A stretch of 64,000 nt of DNA from Mycolicibacterium komanii (GCF_001050035.1 NZ_CVTA01000014.1:1-64000); one strand, 5' to 3'; shown: positions 1 through 8,993, numbered from the stretch's first letter. The notes: generated from the sequence alone by a model not told the origin. A program made the numbers and translations.

Positions 1-150
1 CACAGTCCCACCCAGCCCCGGACCCCTCGGCCAACACGCCCAATGGCGGTTTTACAACCCCTTCCAACCCCAACCACCACCAGGCACCAACTAGGTTCGC
101 CCCTCAAGCGCGTTGGCGTGCAGAGGATTTCGCCCCAGCAGGCGCCGGTC

Positions 151-1284
151 TCAGGTGCTCAACCCGACCAGCTTCTGAATGAAGCGGATCTCGTCGTCGT
201 TGTGCGCGTGGCCGTCCGGGTGGATCAGATCGGAGAACCAGGTCTCCGGGAGTGTCGTATAAGGATCGTTCCAGGAGTCCCACGGCAGGTACGTCTGTGT
301 CCGCCCGGCGACGAATCCCCAGTTGTACGCCCCGACATGGCGGCGCTTGGCAACCGGGAGGATGCCCTCGACGGTGCTGCCGAGGTTGCGCGCGAGGTAC
401 TCGGTGCACAGGATCGGCCGGCCCAGCGGAGTGAGTTCGTCGATGCGGTCCTCGAACTCCGACGGAGTGCCGTAGCTGTGGAAGCTGATGATGTCCGAGA
501 GCTCGAGCTGGATGGAGGCGATCTCGCTGCGGCTTCCGGGGTCTCGCCAGTGGCCCTGCCACACACCGCTTGTCAGCGGTTGGACCGGATTGACCGCGCG
601 CACCCACTGGAACACGTGGGGCAGGAACGCCGCGACGAGTTTCTGCTTGTCGGGGTGTTCGACCTTGCGATAGTCCTTCGCCGGGTTGTCCGGCTCGTTC
701 CACACGTCCCAGCCCAGAACCCGGGGATCGTTGCGGAACAACCCGACCACACCGGTGACGTAACTCTGCAGCACCTTGGTGTAGGCCGGATCCTGCAAGC
801 GGTGCGCACCGGGACTCTGGACCCATCCCGAATTGTGCACGCCCTTGATCGGCGGGCGCTGAGGACCGGCCTTGGACAACGGATTCCAGCACGAGTCGAA
901 CAGAACGAAGAGCGGCTTGATGTTGTGGCTCGCCGCGATGGCGACGAACTGCGAGAGCCGCTGGCTGAAACCTGCCCGATCAGTTGCCCACAGCTGGTCG
1001 TGCAGGAACACCCGCATGGTGTTCATCCCGATGCGCTTGGCCACGCTCAGTTCCCCGGCGATGCGGCGCGGGTCGAAGGTGCCCGCCTGGAACATCTCGA
1101 GCTGGTTGACGGCGTTCGAGGTGACATAGTTGGCGCCCAACAACCAACCCTGCTCCGCGTACCAGGCATTGGCGCGGTCAGCCGACCATCGCCCCGTCTC
1201 GGCGGCCGCGACGGGTGGCAGTTTGGTCAGTGCCGCGGCGGCTGCCAGATACAGCGGGAGTTTGAGGGCGGTTCGCCGGCGCAC
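151..1284 (-). CDS. Secreted glycoside hydrolase family 5-like protein (cellulase/mannanase fold)
   Basis: A 377-residue protein with an N-terminal arginine-rich hydrophobic segment (residues 1-28, MRRRTALKL followed by an alanine-rich stretch), which looks like a Sec or Tat export signal. The (beta/alpha)8 glycosidase signature is clear. WNEPDN near residue 196 supplies the likely acid/base Glu197, and CTEY near 295 the likely nucleophile Glu295. Between them lies the FHSYG strand usual in GH5/clan A enzymes. The start is GTG. The natural substrate cannot be read from sequence; cellulose, mannan or a cell-envelope glycan are all possible. The gene stands alone, 121 bp downstream of the acyl-CoA dehydrogenase pair on the same strand. 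Confidence 0.8.
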   Translation of the reverse strand: MRRRTALKLPLYLAAAAALTKLPPVAAAETGRWSADRANAWYAEQGWLLGANYVTSNAVNQLEMFQAGTFDPRRIAGELSVAKRIGMNTMRVFLHDQLWATDRAGFSQRLSQFVAIAASHNIKPLFVLFDSCWNPLSKAGPQRPPIKGVHNSGWVQSPGAHRLQDPAYTKVLQSYVTGVVGLFRNDPRVLGWDVWNEPDNPAKDYRKVEHPDKQKLVAAFLPHVFQWVRAVNPVQPLTSGVWQGHWRDPGSRSEIASIQLELSDIISFHSYGTPSEFEDRIDELTPLGRPILCTEYLARNLGSTVEGILPVAKRRHVGAYNWGFVAGRTQTYLPWDSWNDPYTTLPETWFSDLIHPDGHAHNDDEIRFIQKLVGLST

Positions 1285-1405
1285 CTTGTGAACATAGTGG
1301 TCACGGCCGAATCCTCAGTCCTCATGTCTCATCCTGCAACGCAACAGGTTTCGAATCGTTATCAATCGAGTGACCCCGATCACCTCTGTTGCGGGTAGGA
1401 GCGTC

Positions 1406-2614
1406 TCAGACCGTGAGCCCGTCGGCGACCCGCGGCACCCGCTCGGCTTCGGCGCCGTCGAGCACCATCGCCGCTACCCGATCCCGGTGCTGTTCGGCGC
1501 TGCCCAGCAACACCGCGTCCGTCGCGGCGCGCTTGTAGTAGAGGTGCGCCTGGTGCTCCCAGGTGAACCCGATGCCGCCGTGCACCTGAATGGTGTCGTT
1601 GGCGACGTGGGTCAGGGCGCCCGAGCAGACCGCCTGCGCGATGCTGGTGGCCAGTGCCGGATCGTCGGACCCGTCGGCCAGCGCCCAGATCGCGTGGTAG
1701 GCCGCCGACCTCGCGTGCTCGACATCGACGAGCAAGTTCGCGAGCCGGTGCTTGACCGCCTGGAACGACCCGATCGGCCGGCCGAACTGTAGCCGGGACT
1801 TCGCGTAGTCCACCGCGAGGTCGAGCAGATGCTGTGCGGCGCCCACCTGTTCCACGGCGAGCAGCGCCGCACCGACCTGGAGCGCATGGTCGATCACCCG
1901 CGCGGCCTCGTCGGGTCCGGCGATCACGCGCGCGGGCGCATCGGTGAGCGTCACGTTCGCCTCGGACCGCGTGAGGTCCAGCGTGGCCAGCGGTGTGCGC
2001 TGCACACCCTCGCCGGCGGCGTCGACGGCATACAGGGCCACGCCGTCGCCGCTCCGCGCCGCGACCAGCAGCACGTCGGCGATACCGCCGTCGACGACCT
2101 GAGCCACGTTGCCCGACAACGCATCTGCGGCAGCGGTCACCGCGACGGCATCCGGATCGAACGCGCCTGCGGTGTCCACTACCGCGAAAGCCGCGGTGCG
2201 GCGGCCCTCGACTAGGTCACCCAGCAGTTCGTCGCGGACCGGTCCGGACGACGCGGCCACCAGCGCCGGGATCGCGAGGTACACCGTGCCGAACAACGGT
2301 CCGCACGCCAGCCGCGCACCGAGTTCCTCGATCGCGACGGCCTGATCGATGAGGGTGCCGCCGACGCCGCCGTCGGCCTCAGGCACCGACAGCCCCAGCA
2401 CACCGAGTTCGGCACCCAGTCGGGCCCAGACCTTAGGATCGAACGGCGGGTCGGACTCCATCAGCCCGCGAACCGTCTCCTCAGAGAAGTGCTCGGCGCT
2501 GAACTTGCGCACCGCGTCGCGCAATTGGCCTTGTTCTTCGGTGAATTTGTACTCGGCCTGCCCGAGACGGCTCTCATCTCGGCTGTCGGTCTGATCCGCA
2601 AGCTTCTCATCCAC
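1406..2614 (-). CDS. Acyl-CoA dehydrogenase (second of a coupled pair)
   Basis: About 402 residues with the acyl-CoA dehydrogenase fold: N-terminal helical domain, middle beta domain and a C-terminal helical domain ending with the motif VHGGIGFTWEH. It removes hydrogens from the alpha-beta position of an acyl-CoA using FAD. I chose the GTG at 2614 because GGAAGGAGA lies just upstream; the longer reading from 2650 adds residues that overlap the previous gene too far. The start overlaps the stop of the preceding acyl-CoA dehydrogenase by 8 bp, so the two are translationally coupled. The glycine-rich VHGG region sits where many family members have the catalytic base. Such pairs often form alpha2beta2 enzymes on steroid or branched side chains, which is inference here. 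Confidence 0.85.
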   Translation of the reverse strand: MDEKLADQTDSRDESRLGQAEYKFTEEQGQLRDAVRKFSAEHFSEETVRGLMESDPPFDPKVWARLGAELGVLGLSVPEADGGVGGTLIDQAVAIEELGARLACGPLFGTVYLAIPALVAASSGPVRDELLGDLVEGRRTAAFAVVDTAGAFDPDAVAVTAAADALSGNVAQVVDGGIADVLLVAARSGDGVALYAVDAAGEGVQRTPLATLDLTRSEANVTLTDAPARVIAGPDEAARVIDHALQVGAALLAVEQVGAAQHLLDLAVDYAKSRLQFGRPIGSFQAVKHRLANLLVDVEHARSAAYHAIWALADGSDDPALATSIAQAVCSGALTHVANDTIQVHGGIGFTWEHQAHLYYKRAATDAVLLGSAEQHRDRVAAMVLDGAEAERVPRVADGLTV

Positions 2615-3800
2615 GGGGGATCTCCTTCCACGGCATGCCCGCATCGGCACGCAGGTCGCCGGGCAGCCCGAGGATGCGTTCGCCGAGAATGTTCCGCATC
2701 ACCTCAGACGTTCCGCCTTCGATGGTGTTGGCCCTGCTGCGCAGGTACCGCTGCTGGATCGGGCCTTGCCAGTCGCGTTCACCGGTGCCCGCGCCCTGCT
2801 GGTAGCCGTGGTACAGAATCCCCTCGGGGCCAAGGAAATCCATGCACCACTGGTAGATGTCCTGGTTGAGCTCCGCCCCGACCAGTTTGCCGACCGATCC
2901 CTCCGGTCCCGGCCCGCCGACGGTCGCGGCGGCGCGTGACCGCTCCGAGGTGAGCCGCTGCGCCTCCGAACGCAACCACAGCTGCGTCAGCCGGTCCCGT
3001 AGCACCGGCGTATGGCGCTCGGGGCGCGACGCCCACAATCCCGTCGCGTCGGCGATGGTCCCCGCGCCGCGTCGGCTACCGCTGCCGCCGAGCGCGGTTC
3101 GCTCGTTCATCAGCGTCGTCATCGCGACGGCCCAGCCGTTGTCGACCTCGCCGAGGCGGTGCTTGTCCGGGATGCGGGCGTCGCTGAAGTAGACCTCGTT
3201 GAACTCGGCCTGGCCCGTCATCTGGCGCAGCGGCCGCGTCTCGACACCGGCGCCGTGCATGTCGATGACGAAGTACGTCAAGCCCTTGTGCTTGGGCACA
3301 TCGGGATTCGTGCGTGCGAGCAGCAATCCCCAGCGCGCCCGGTGCGCGAGGCTCGTCCACACCTTCTGGCCGTTGATGACCCACTCGTCACCATCGCGGA
3401 CGGCCGACGTCGCGAGGCCCGCGAGATCGGAGCCCGCCCCCGGTTCGGAGAACAGCTGGCACCACAGGTCATCGGTGGTTGCCAAGGGGCGCAGCCAGTT
3501 TCGCTTCACGTCCTCGGACTGGGCGTGCTCGCGGATCGTCGGCGCAGCCATGCCGTAGCCCATCGGGTTGAGCCCCAGGGGCACCGGACCGCCCGCGCCC
3601 TGCAGGATGCCGTCGGCGACGGCCTGCAGGCCGCGCGACACCCCGAGCCCGCCGAGGCCTTCGGGGAAGTGCACCCAGGTCAGCCCGGCGTCGTAGCAGG
3701 CGCCGAGAAATTCGGGGATCGGCACGCTCTTCGGGTCGTGGTCGGCGACCACGCCGCGCGCCAGCTCGGCGACCCGATCGGCATCAGCATCGTTGCTCAT
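2607..3800 (-). CDS. Acyl-CoA dehydrogenase (first of a coupled pair)
   Basis: A 397-residue FAD-dependent acyl-CoA dehydrogenase. The FAD/substrate region QLFSEPGAGSDLAGL (around residue 115) and the C-terminal signature IEGGTSEVMRNILGERILGLP are both typical of the family. It starts with ATG and its stop overlaps the start of a second acyl-CoA dehydrogenase, giving a two-gene operon. Two adjacent and unequal subunits are the arrangement seen for the heterotetrameric FadE enzymes of mycobacterial sterol side-chain degradation. No other sterol gene is visible nearby, so the substrate remains open. Confidence 0.87.
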   Translation of the reverse strand: MSNDADADRVAELARGVVADHDPKSVPIPEFLGACYDAGLTWVHFPEGLGGLGVSRGLQAVADGILQGAGGPVPLGLNPMGYGMAAPTIREHAQSEDVKRNWLRPLATTDDLWCQLFSEPGAGSDLAGLATSAVRDGDEWVINGQKVWTSLAHRARWGLLLARTNPDVPKHKGLTYFVIDMHGAGVETRPLRQMTGQAEFNEVYFSDARIPDKHRLGEVDNGWAVAMTTLMNERTALGGSGSRRGAGTIADATGLWASRPERHTPVLRDRLTQLWLRSEAQRLTSERSRAAATVGGPGPEGSVGKLVGAELNQDIYQWCMDFLGPEGILYHGYQQGAGTGERDWQGPIQQRYLRSRANTIEGGTSEVMRNILGERILGLPGDLRADAGMPWKEIPRG

Positions 3801-3857
3801 GCAGTCACGATAGGAACTCGACGCGCGTCGACAAACAGCGGGACCCGGGAAGGGCGG

Positions 3858-4688
3858 CTAGCCGCGGTACTCGGCGACCTTCTCGGCGTACTGGTCGAGC
3901 AGTCGCAGCGACTCGTCGTGGGGTTTGGTGGGCAGCAGCAGATTCGCCTGCCGATAGCCGAGGTCTTCGAGCTCGCGCCAGTAGTCCGGCTTGATCGGCG
4001 TCCCGAACGTCGTCAACGGAACGTCGTGCCCGGCACCCTCGCGGATCTGATCGATCCGCTTCTTCAGCCTGTCGACCGGCAGCGGGTTGGAGATCCAGCC
4101 GGCGCCGTGGCGGATGATCCGCTTGACCGTCGCGTCGGAGTCGCCGCCGACCACGATGGGCGGGTGGGGTTTCTGCACCGGCTTCGGGCGCAGATACGAC
4201 GAGTCGAAGTCGACGAAGCGCCCGTGATACTCGGCGGGTTCGTCGGTCCACAGTGCCTTGATGGCCTCGATACGCTCATCGAGCAGCGCGCCGCGGGTTT
4301 TCGGATCGGTGCCGTGGTGGCTCAGCTCCTCGATGTTCCACCCTGCTCCCACACCGAACACGAACCGCCCACCCGAGATCAGGTCGATGCTGGCCGCTTC
4401 CTTGGCCGTGATGATCGGGTCGCGCTGGATCAGCAGTGCGATACCGGTGATCAGCTCGATCGTGGAGGTGACCGCCGCGGCGGCCGCCAGCGTCACGAAC
4501 GGATCCAGCGTCCGGTAATAGATCGACGGCAGGTCGCCACCCATGGGGTACGGGGACTCCCTGCTCGCCGGGATGTGGGTGTGCTCGGCGACCGCGAGCG
4601 CGTGGAAGCCCCGCTCCTCGATCGCACGGGCCAACGAGAGGGTGTCGATCGTGTCATCGTTGACGAAGGTCGAGATCCCGAATTCCAT
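3858..4688 (-). CDS. LLM-class F420-dependent oxidoreductase
   Basis: A protein of about 276 residues starting at MEFGISTFV, with the luciferase-like monooxygenase TIM-barrel pattern: GGRFVFGVGAGW around residue 105 and PPIVVGGDSDATVKRI around 175. Family members use reduced coenzyme F420 (or FMN) to reduce or oxidise small substrates. The ATG at 4688 follows GCGAGGGTGAC and is preferred to an upstream in-frame start at 4742 that would run into the neighbouring lipoprotein gene. It lies 57 bp beyond the acyl-CoA dehydrogenase pair on the same strand and may be co-expressed. Substrate unknown. Confidence 0.82.
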   Translation of the reverse strand: MEFGISTFVNDDTIDTLSLARAIEERGFHALAVAEHTHIPASRESPYPMGGDLPSIYYRTLDPFVTLAAAAAVTSTIELITGIALLIQRDPIITAKEAASIDLISGGRFVFGVGAGWNIEELSHHGTDPKTRGALLDERIEAIKALWTDEPAEYHGRFVDFDSSYLRPKPVQKPHPPIVVGGDSDATVKRIIRHGAGWISNPLPVDRLKKRIDQIREGAGHDVPLTTFGTPIKPDYWRELEDLGYRQANLLLPTKPHDESLRLLDQYAEKVAEYRG

Positions 4689-4745
4689 GTCACCCTCGCT
4701 TCTCGTCGATGCGCCTGCTAACGCCGGTGCCGGCGCGGCCATTCC

Positions 4746-5324
4746 TCAAGCCAGCGGTTCGCCGTTCTTGGTCAATACATGCCACTCGCCGCCGAACATG
4801 TCCAGGCCCTGGCCGTTGGCATCCCTGTCCGTCTTGTCACCGGCGTACCGGTAGAGGGGGTGTCCGCGGTATGTCGCCTGGTCACCGCCGTCGCGCCGCG
4901 GCATGGTCTTGGCCGACGCCACGTCGATCCCCGGCCCACCCGCCGGGTCGGCATTGGCCAACACGGGCAGCCAGGTGTCGGCGCACTCGCCGTAACACGT
5001 GGGTTCCTTCGCCGCGAGGTCCTGAGAGAAGACGTACAACGTCCGCCCGGTGCTGTCGACGATGATCTCCCCGAGATCGCCGCGGTCGTCGATGCCGAGG
5101 GAGACGTCGCCGATCGGCGGCTTCTGCTCGAACGATGGCGGCGGATTGGGCGCGGGGGTCAGGGCTTCGGTGCGCGGCGCCGCCAGCGACGGTCGAGTTC
5201 CGGTTGTCGCGGACGTCGACGTGCTGTTGGTTTCCTTGTTCTCGAGCGCGGCGCACCCGGACAGGGCGGTGACAGCGACCATCAGGAACGACGCGCACGC
5301 GGGTGCCATTCGTGGCGTGGGCAT
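4746..5324 (-). CDS. Lipoprotein with COG4315-type secreted repeat
   Basis: A protein of about 192 residues with a bacterial lipoprotein signal: a short n-region, a hydrophobic stretch and the lipobox LSGC near residue 24. A low-complexity Ser/Thr/Pro linker follows. The mature domain has two copies of the pattern ending in (T/H)LY.(F/Y), namely GRTLYVFSQD with CYGECADTWLPV, then GHPLYRYAGDK with GEWHVL. This is the secreted repeat family PF03640/COG4315, whose function is not established. The likely start is the ATG at 5324 (MPTPRMAP). Confidence 0.75.
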   Translation of the reverse strand: MPTPRMAPACASFLMVAVTALSGCAALENKETNSTSTSATTGTRPSLAAPRTEALTPAPNPPPSFEQKPPIGDVSLGIDDRGDLGEIIVDSTGRTLYVFSQDLAAKEPTCYGECADTWLPVLANADPAGGPGIDVASAKTMPRRDGGDQATYRGHPLYRYAGDKTDRDANGQGLDMFGGEWHVLTKNGEPLA

Positions 5325-5372
5325 GATCAGTCCATTTCCGCCGATGTCGCGGCTCAAACGTCCGCGCCTCCG

Positions 5373-6215
5373 TCAGAAGAGGTCCGGTGTCGTCGGGGCG
5401 ACGTCGTCGAGGAATGCGGTGACCATCGGGGCGAGCACTTCCACCTGACTCCAGATCCCGACGTGCGACATCGCAGGCAGCACCACCAGGCGCGCGGCGG
5501 GAGCCTCTTCCAGCACTCCTGAGGCCGCCGCCTTCTCGTCGCATCCCCCGCGCAGCCCGAACATCGCCACCGCGTGTTCGAGCGTGACGCCGTCTGCATC
5601 GCCGACGATGACCATGGTCTTCGCGCGGATGGCACGCATCTGGTCGTCCCTGACGTCCTGGTCGTCGATGTCCATCACTCTCATCTTCTCGAGGTAGGCC
5701 TCGAACGCCTTCGGATCGGGCGTGTGCCGCATGAACGTGCGCTCGACGGATGTGCCGGCAAACGTTGCGGCGCTGAGGGTTCCGATGGCCTCGAAGACTG
5801 CCGGGTACCAGCCGTCCCTGCGGTAGGTCGCCGACATCGACACCAGCTTGCCGACGACGGCCGGGTGCCGGATCGCCATCTGCAACGCGACCCCGCCGCC
5901 CTGTGAATAACCCATGATGTCCGCGCGCGGCACCTCCAACGCGCGCAGCAGCGCCGCGGCATCGTCGGCGAACCGCTCGAGCGACATCGCGCGCGAAGCG
6001 TCCGGGGTTCGTCCGTGGCCCTGTTGGTCGAAGAGAATCACCGCGCGGTCGGCGGCGAAAGCGTCAACCCAATCGGTCGCCGAGTCAGTGGCCATGAAGG
6101 CACCGGGGATCAACAGCAGTGGCGGTTTCGACGTACCGAGTTCGCCGTACACCTCGTGATAGAGGTTCAGTCCGTTGATCGGCAGATGGCCGCTGCGGCT
6201 TAGTCCAATTCCCAT
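5373..6215 (-). CDS. Alpha/beta-fold hydrolase
   Basis: A 280-residue alpha/beta hydrolase. The oxyanion-hole strand LLLIPGAF (residues 33-40) comes first. The strand FDQQGHGRT follows, then the nucleophile elbow GYSQGG with Ser104, and a C-terminal LPAMSHVG supplying the catalytic His. It lacks a signal peptide, so it is likely cytoplasmic. It starts with ATG and has only a weak Shine-Dalgarno sequence. The region just upstream holds the tail of a broken dehydrogenase gene on the other strand. The substrate is not predictable; ester, lactone or C-C hydrolases of aromatic degradation are all in this family. Confidence 0.82.
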   Translation of the reverse strand: MGIGLSRSGHLPINGLNLYHEVYGELGTSKPPLLLIPGAFMATDSATDWVDAFAADRAVILFDQQGHGRTPDASRAMSLERFADDAAALLRALEVPRADIMGYSQGGGVALQMAIRHPAVVGKLVSMSATYRRDGWYPAVFEAIGTLSAATFAGTSVERTFMRHTPDPKAFEAYLEKMRVMDIDDQDVRDDQMRAIRAKTMVIVGDADGVTLEHAVAMFGLRGGCDEKAAASGVLEEAPAARLVVLPAMSHVGIWSQVEVLAPMVTAFLDDVAPTTPDLF

Positions 6216-6241
6216 GTCGAGTTAGACCGGCGGTCGCGCGA

Positions 6242-6457
6242 ATTCTCATCGCCGGACCGACGCGAACCGACGGCTCGGCGGATCTCGGCGTCGAGATCAT
6301 CGCAGGCATCGGCCGCACAACGGCTTTGGGGCGCACCGCTGACCCCGAGGAGATCGCGGCCGTGGTGACGTTCGCCGCTTCCCCGGCCGCGAGCTACGTG
6401 AACGGAGCGATACTGCCCGTCGACGGCGGCGCACCCGCGGTCCGCCCCGTTGCCTAA
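6242..6457 (+). pseudogene. C-terminal remnant of a short-chain dehydrogenase (SDR)
   Basis: Reading in the frame that ends at TAA 6455-6457 gives about 70 residues that match the last quarter of a classical SDR. A GPTRTDG stretch is followed by ALGRTADPEEIAAVVTFAAS and then YVNGAILPVDGG, the C-terminal signature of FabG-like enzymes. No cofactor-binding TGxxxGxG segment, no YxxxK and no start codon with ribosome-binding site precede it. The sequence 5' of it is the promoter side of the divergent alpha/beta hydrolase. I read it as a truncated gene left by a deletion or rearrangement. The reading frame has stayed open. Confidence 0.7.
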
Positions 6458-6469
6458 GACCCGCCTACC

Positions 6470-7498
6470 TCACTGGCCGGCGTTGTTTGCCAGATCGACG
6501 ACGTACTGGTTGACGAATTCACCGGCAGCCGGATCACCCTTGCCGCACGTGCCGTCGGACTCGCCGGGACGCTTCACCCACAGGTAGGCGTCGGCGTGCG
6601 GGCCCGCGGTGGCCGCGGTCGGCGGGACGCCGAGAGCGCGGCCGCTGGGGTTGCACCACGCCATGTCACCTTCCGCAGGGCCGTTGCCGTTGCGGGAAGT
6701 GTCGATCACGTAGTTCTTGCCGTTCGTCAAGCCGGAAATCGCTTCGCCGTAGCCGATTTCGTCTTCGGTGGTGAAAAAGTTCGCGACGTTGAGGCTGAAT
6801 CCCCGCGCGCGCTCGACACCGGCCTGGTTGAGTCGCGACGCCATCTCCTCGGCGCTGTGCCAGCGCAGGTGGCCGGCATCGACGTAGACGGCGGTGGCCG
6901 GATTGCGGGTGAGCGAGTCGACGGCGTAGCGGATCAGGTCGAAACGTTCCTGACGCTGATCACCGGACAGGCAGTCCGCCATCGCGAGCGCATCGGGTTC
7001 GAGGATGACCGCCGAGGGCACGGGGCCGATGTCGGCGGCGATGCCGTCGATCCACTGGCGGTACGCGTCACCGGAGCCGTGCCCGCCCGCGGCGAAACTG
7101 CCGCAGTCGCGGTGCGGGATCCCGTAGATGGCGAACACCGGTAGCGCACCGGCGGCCTGCGCGTCGCCCGCGTACTTCGCCACGGTCGACGCGGACGATC
7201 CCGGCACCAGCCAGTAGGCCTGCGGGGTGTTGGCGACCGCGGTCAGCTCGGGACTGGGCGGGTCGGCGGCCTGCGCGGCTCGCATGGCCTTCGACGTCGG
7301 GTTGACGTAGAAGGGTTTGCCGGCGAGGGGATTGTTCTCGCTCGCAAGCCGCACCGTTGGAGCCGGGCCCGCGGGCACCGGGTCGGCGAGCCCTCCCGCG
7401 GAGGCGACGACCGCCGCGGTCAGGACGGGAACGGTCAATCGCGCCAGGACACGAGCGGCTGAGAGATTCACTTCAGGGAAGTTAATGGGTCGCCACAT
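6470..7498 (-). CDS. Secreted glycoside hydrolase family 6 cellulase (CelA1-like)
   Basis: Up to 342 residues with an N-terminal export signal (hydrophobic VLARLTVPVLTAAVVASAGG), then a GH6 catalytic domain. The region AVILEPDALAMADC holds the conserved catalytic Asp, followed by VYVDAGHLRWHS, SLNVANFFTT and DTSRNGNGP, all standard in GH6 endoglucanases and cellobiohydrolases. In M. tuberculosis the equivalent is CelA1 (Rv0062). The start could be ATG 7498 or GTG 7471; both keep a plausible signal peptide and neither has a strong ribosome-binding site. There is no cellulose-binding module. It would act outside the cell on beta-1,4-glucan. Confidence 0.85.
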   Translation of the reverse strand: MWRPINFPEVNLSAARVLARLTVPVLTAAVVASAGGLADPVPAGPAPTVRLASENNPLAGKPFYVNPTSKAMRAAQAADPPSPELTAVANTPQAYWLVPGSSASTVAKYAGDAQAAGALPVFAIYGIPHRDCGSFAAGGHGSGDAYRQWIDGIAADIGPVPSAVILEPDALAMADCLSGDQRQERFDLIRYAVDSLTRNPATAVYVDAGHLRWHSAEEMASRLNQAGVERARGFSLNVANFFTTEDEIGYGEAISGLTNGKNYVIDTSRNGNGPAEGDMAWCNPSGRALGVPPTAATAGPHADAYLWVKRPGESDGTCGKGDPAAGEFVNQYVVDLANNAGQ

Positions 7499-7632
7499 TG
7501 GCCGCCAATTCGGGCCGGAAAAGCCGTCTATCCGGGCCTGCGGGCGATGCTCGACGAGGGTGTGCGGTATCCGCGGGTTAGTGTGCTGGGGTCGGCCTTA
7601 CGGACAAACCGGCAGAAAAGTTGAGCAGATCT

Positions 7633-8661
7633 ATGACCGCAGCACCAGAGACGTCGGCGATCGAAGCGCGGGTCGGCCACTGGTACCAGATGGACGACAG
7701 CTACCTGGTCGGCCGCGAGAAGGTCCGCGAGTACGCCCGTGCCGTGCAGGACTACCACCCCGCTCACTGGGACGTCGCCGCCGCCGCTGAGCTGGGCTAT
7801 TCGGGTCTGGTCGCGCCGCTGACGTTCACGTCCGCCCCGGCCATGTCATGTAACCGCCGGATGTTCGAGCAGGTGGTCGTCGGCTACGACACCTACCTGC
7901 AGACCGAAGAGGTCTTCGAACAGCACCGGCCGATGGTGGCCGGCGACGAGCTGGTCATCGACGTCGAGCTGACGTCGGTGCGTCGGATTGCGGGCCGGGA
8001 TCTGATCACCGTCACCAACACCTTCACCGACACCGCGGGCGAGCGGGTGCACACCCTGCACACCACCGTGGTGGGGTTGACGAGTGACGACCTCGACCCG
8101 AACATCATGACCGCCGTCCACGCCAAGATGATGCACGACGTGGACATCATCGCGATCAGTGAAGCCGAGAGGACGTACGAGAAGACCGTGCGGCCCGAAA
8201 GCGAGGTCCGGATCGCCGACGGTTCGGACCGCACGCCGGGAACGCCGTCGTTCGACGAGCTGAAGGTCGGCGATGAGCTGCCGGTGCGGCATACGCGGTT
8301 GTCCCGCGGCGACCTGGTCAACTATGCCGGCGTCGCCGGTGACGCGAACCCGATCCACTGGGACGAGGACATCGCCAAGCTGGCCGGGCTTCCCGACGTG
8401 ATCGCCCACGGCATGCTCACGATGGGCCTGGGCGCCGGGTTCGTCTCCGCTTGGTCCGGCGACCCGGGCGCCGTCACGCGGTACGCGGTGCGGCTCTCCG
8501 CACCCGCGATAGTCTCAGCCGAGGAGGGCGCCGACATCGAGTTCAGCGGCAGGATCAAGTCGCTGGACCCCGAGACCCGCTCGGGCGTCATCGTGGTGGC
8601 GGCGAAGTCGTCGGGCAAGAAGATCTTCGGCCTGGCGACGATGCACATCCGCTTCCGCTGA
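7633..8661 (+). CDS. Fused double-hotdog (3R)-hydroxyacyl-ACP dehydratase, HadA/HadB type
   Basis: Starting at ATG 7633 the protein is 342 residues with two hotdog folds. Residues about 10-150 match the FAS1-like/HadA-type N-terminal domain (YLVGREKVREYARAVQD). Residues about 205-340 match MaoC-like dehydratases and carry the catalytic Asp and His in AGDANPIHWDE (Asp237, His242), followed by VIAHGMLTMGL. In mycobacteria such fusions act as dehydratases in the FAS-II system or on related hydroxyacyl chains. A TTG at 7621 is an alternative start. The gene is divergent from the GH6 cellulase. The link to mycolate elongation is family knowledge, not shown here. Confidence 0.8.
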   Translation: MTAAPETSAIEARVGHWYQMDDSYLVGREKVREYARAVQDYHPAHWDVAAAAELGYSGLVAPLTFTSAPAMSCNRRMFEQVVVGYDTYLQTEEVFEQHRPMVAGDELVIDVELTSVRRIAGRDLITVTNTFTDTAGERVHTLHTTVVGLTSDDLDPNIMTAVHAKMMHDVDIIAISEAERTYEKTVRPESEVRIADGSDRTPGTPSFDELKVGDELPVRHTRLSRGDLVNYAGVAGDANPIHWDEDIAKLAGLPDVIAHGMLTMGLGAGFVSAWSGDPGAVTRYAVRLSAPAIVSAEEGADIEFSGRIKSLDPETRSGVIVVAAKSSGKKIFGLATMHIRFR

Positions 8662-8714
8662 CGCACAGCCGGCACTGACTACCCTTCGCCGTGCGGGACG
8701 CGCAGACCGGTGCG

Positions 8715-8993
8715 TCAGCAGAGCCGGAGGTTGGCCCGGCTGACGATGTCCATCGCCGCGCCGGTCGAGATGCCAAGGTCCGCGCTGATCATCTTGACGG
8801 CGTCCGGTGCCAGCACGCCGGAGCTGATGGCCGCACACGCCCGATGTCCCTCCGTGAGCAACTCCTGTGCGGTCAGGAACGCGTACCGGGGTTGCAGCTC
8901 ACGCAGATATTCCTCCTCCGACGCTGTCGCGGGTGCCGCCAGCACGACCGCGAGTGTCGCCAGCGCGGCCACAATGCGCACGATGGGAAGCAT
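8715..8993 (-). CDS. Small secreted DUF732 protein
   Basis: A 92-residue protein with a cleavable signal peptide (MLPIVRIVAALATLAVVLAAPATA). The short mature domain has two conserved cysteines, one in RACAAI and one at the very C-terminus (ANLRLC), which can form a disulphide. The pattern YAFLTAQELLTEGHRAC...SAD matches DUF732, a family of small exported mycobacterial proteins of unknown function. It is convergent with the dehydratase gene, ending 53 bp away. Confidence 0.78.
   Translation of the reverse strand: MLPIVRIVAALATLAVVLAAPATASEEEYLRELQPRYAFLTAQELLTEGHRACAAISSGVLAPDAVKMISADLGISTGAAMDIVSRANLRLC

Noticed and set aside
1340..1393. Long-range inverted repeat CGCAACAG ... CTGTTGCG
   Set aside because: Eight-base arms 38 bp apart in intergenic DNA are weak, and no adjacent regulator suggests a use.
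3012..4721. 569-residue open frame on the plus strand
   Set aside because: It spans two minus-strand enzyme genes with clear motifs and is a shadow of them.
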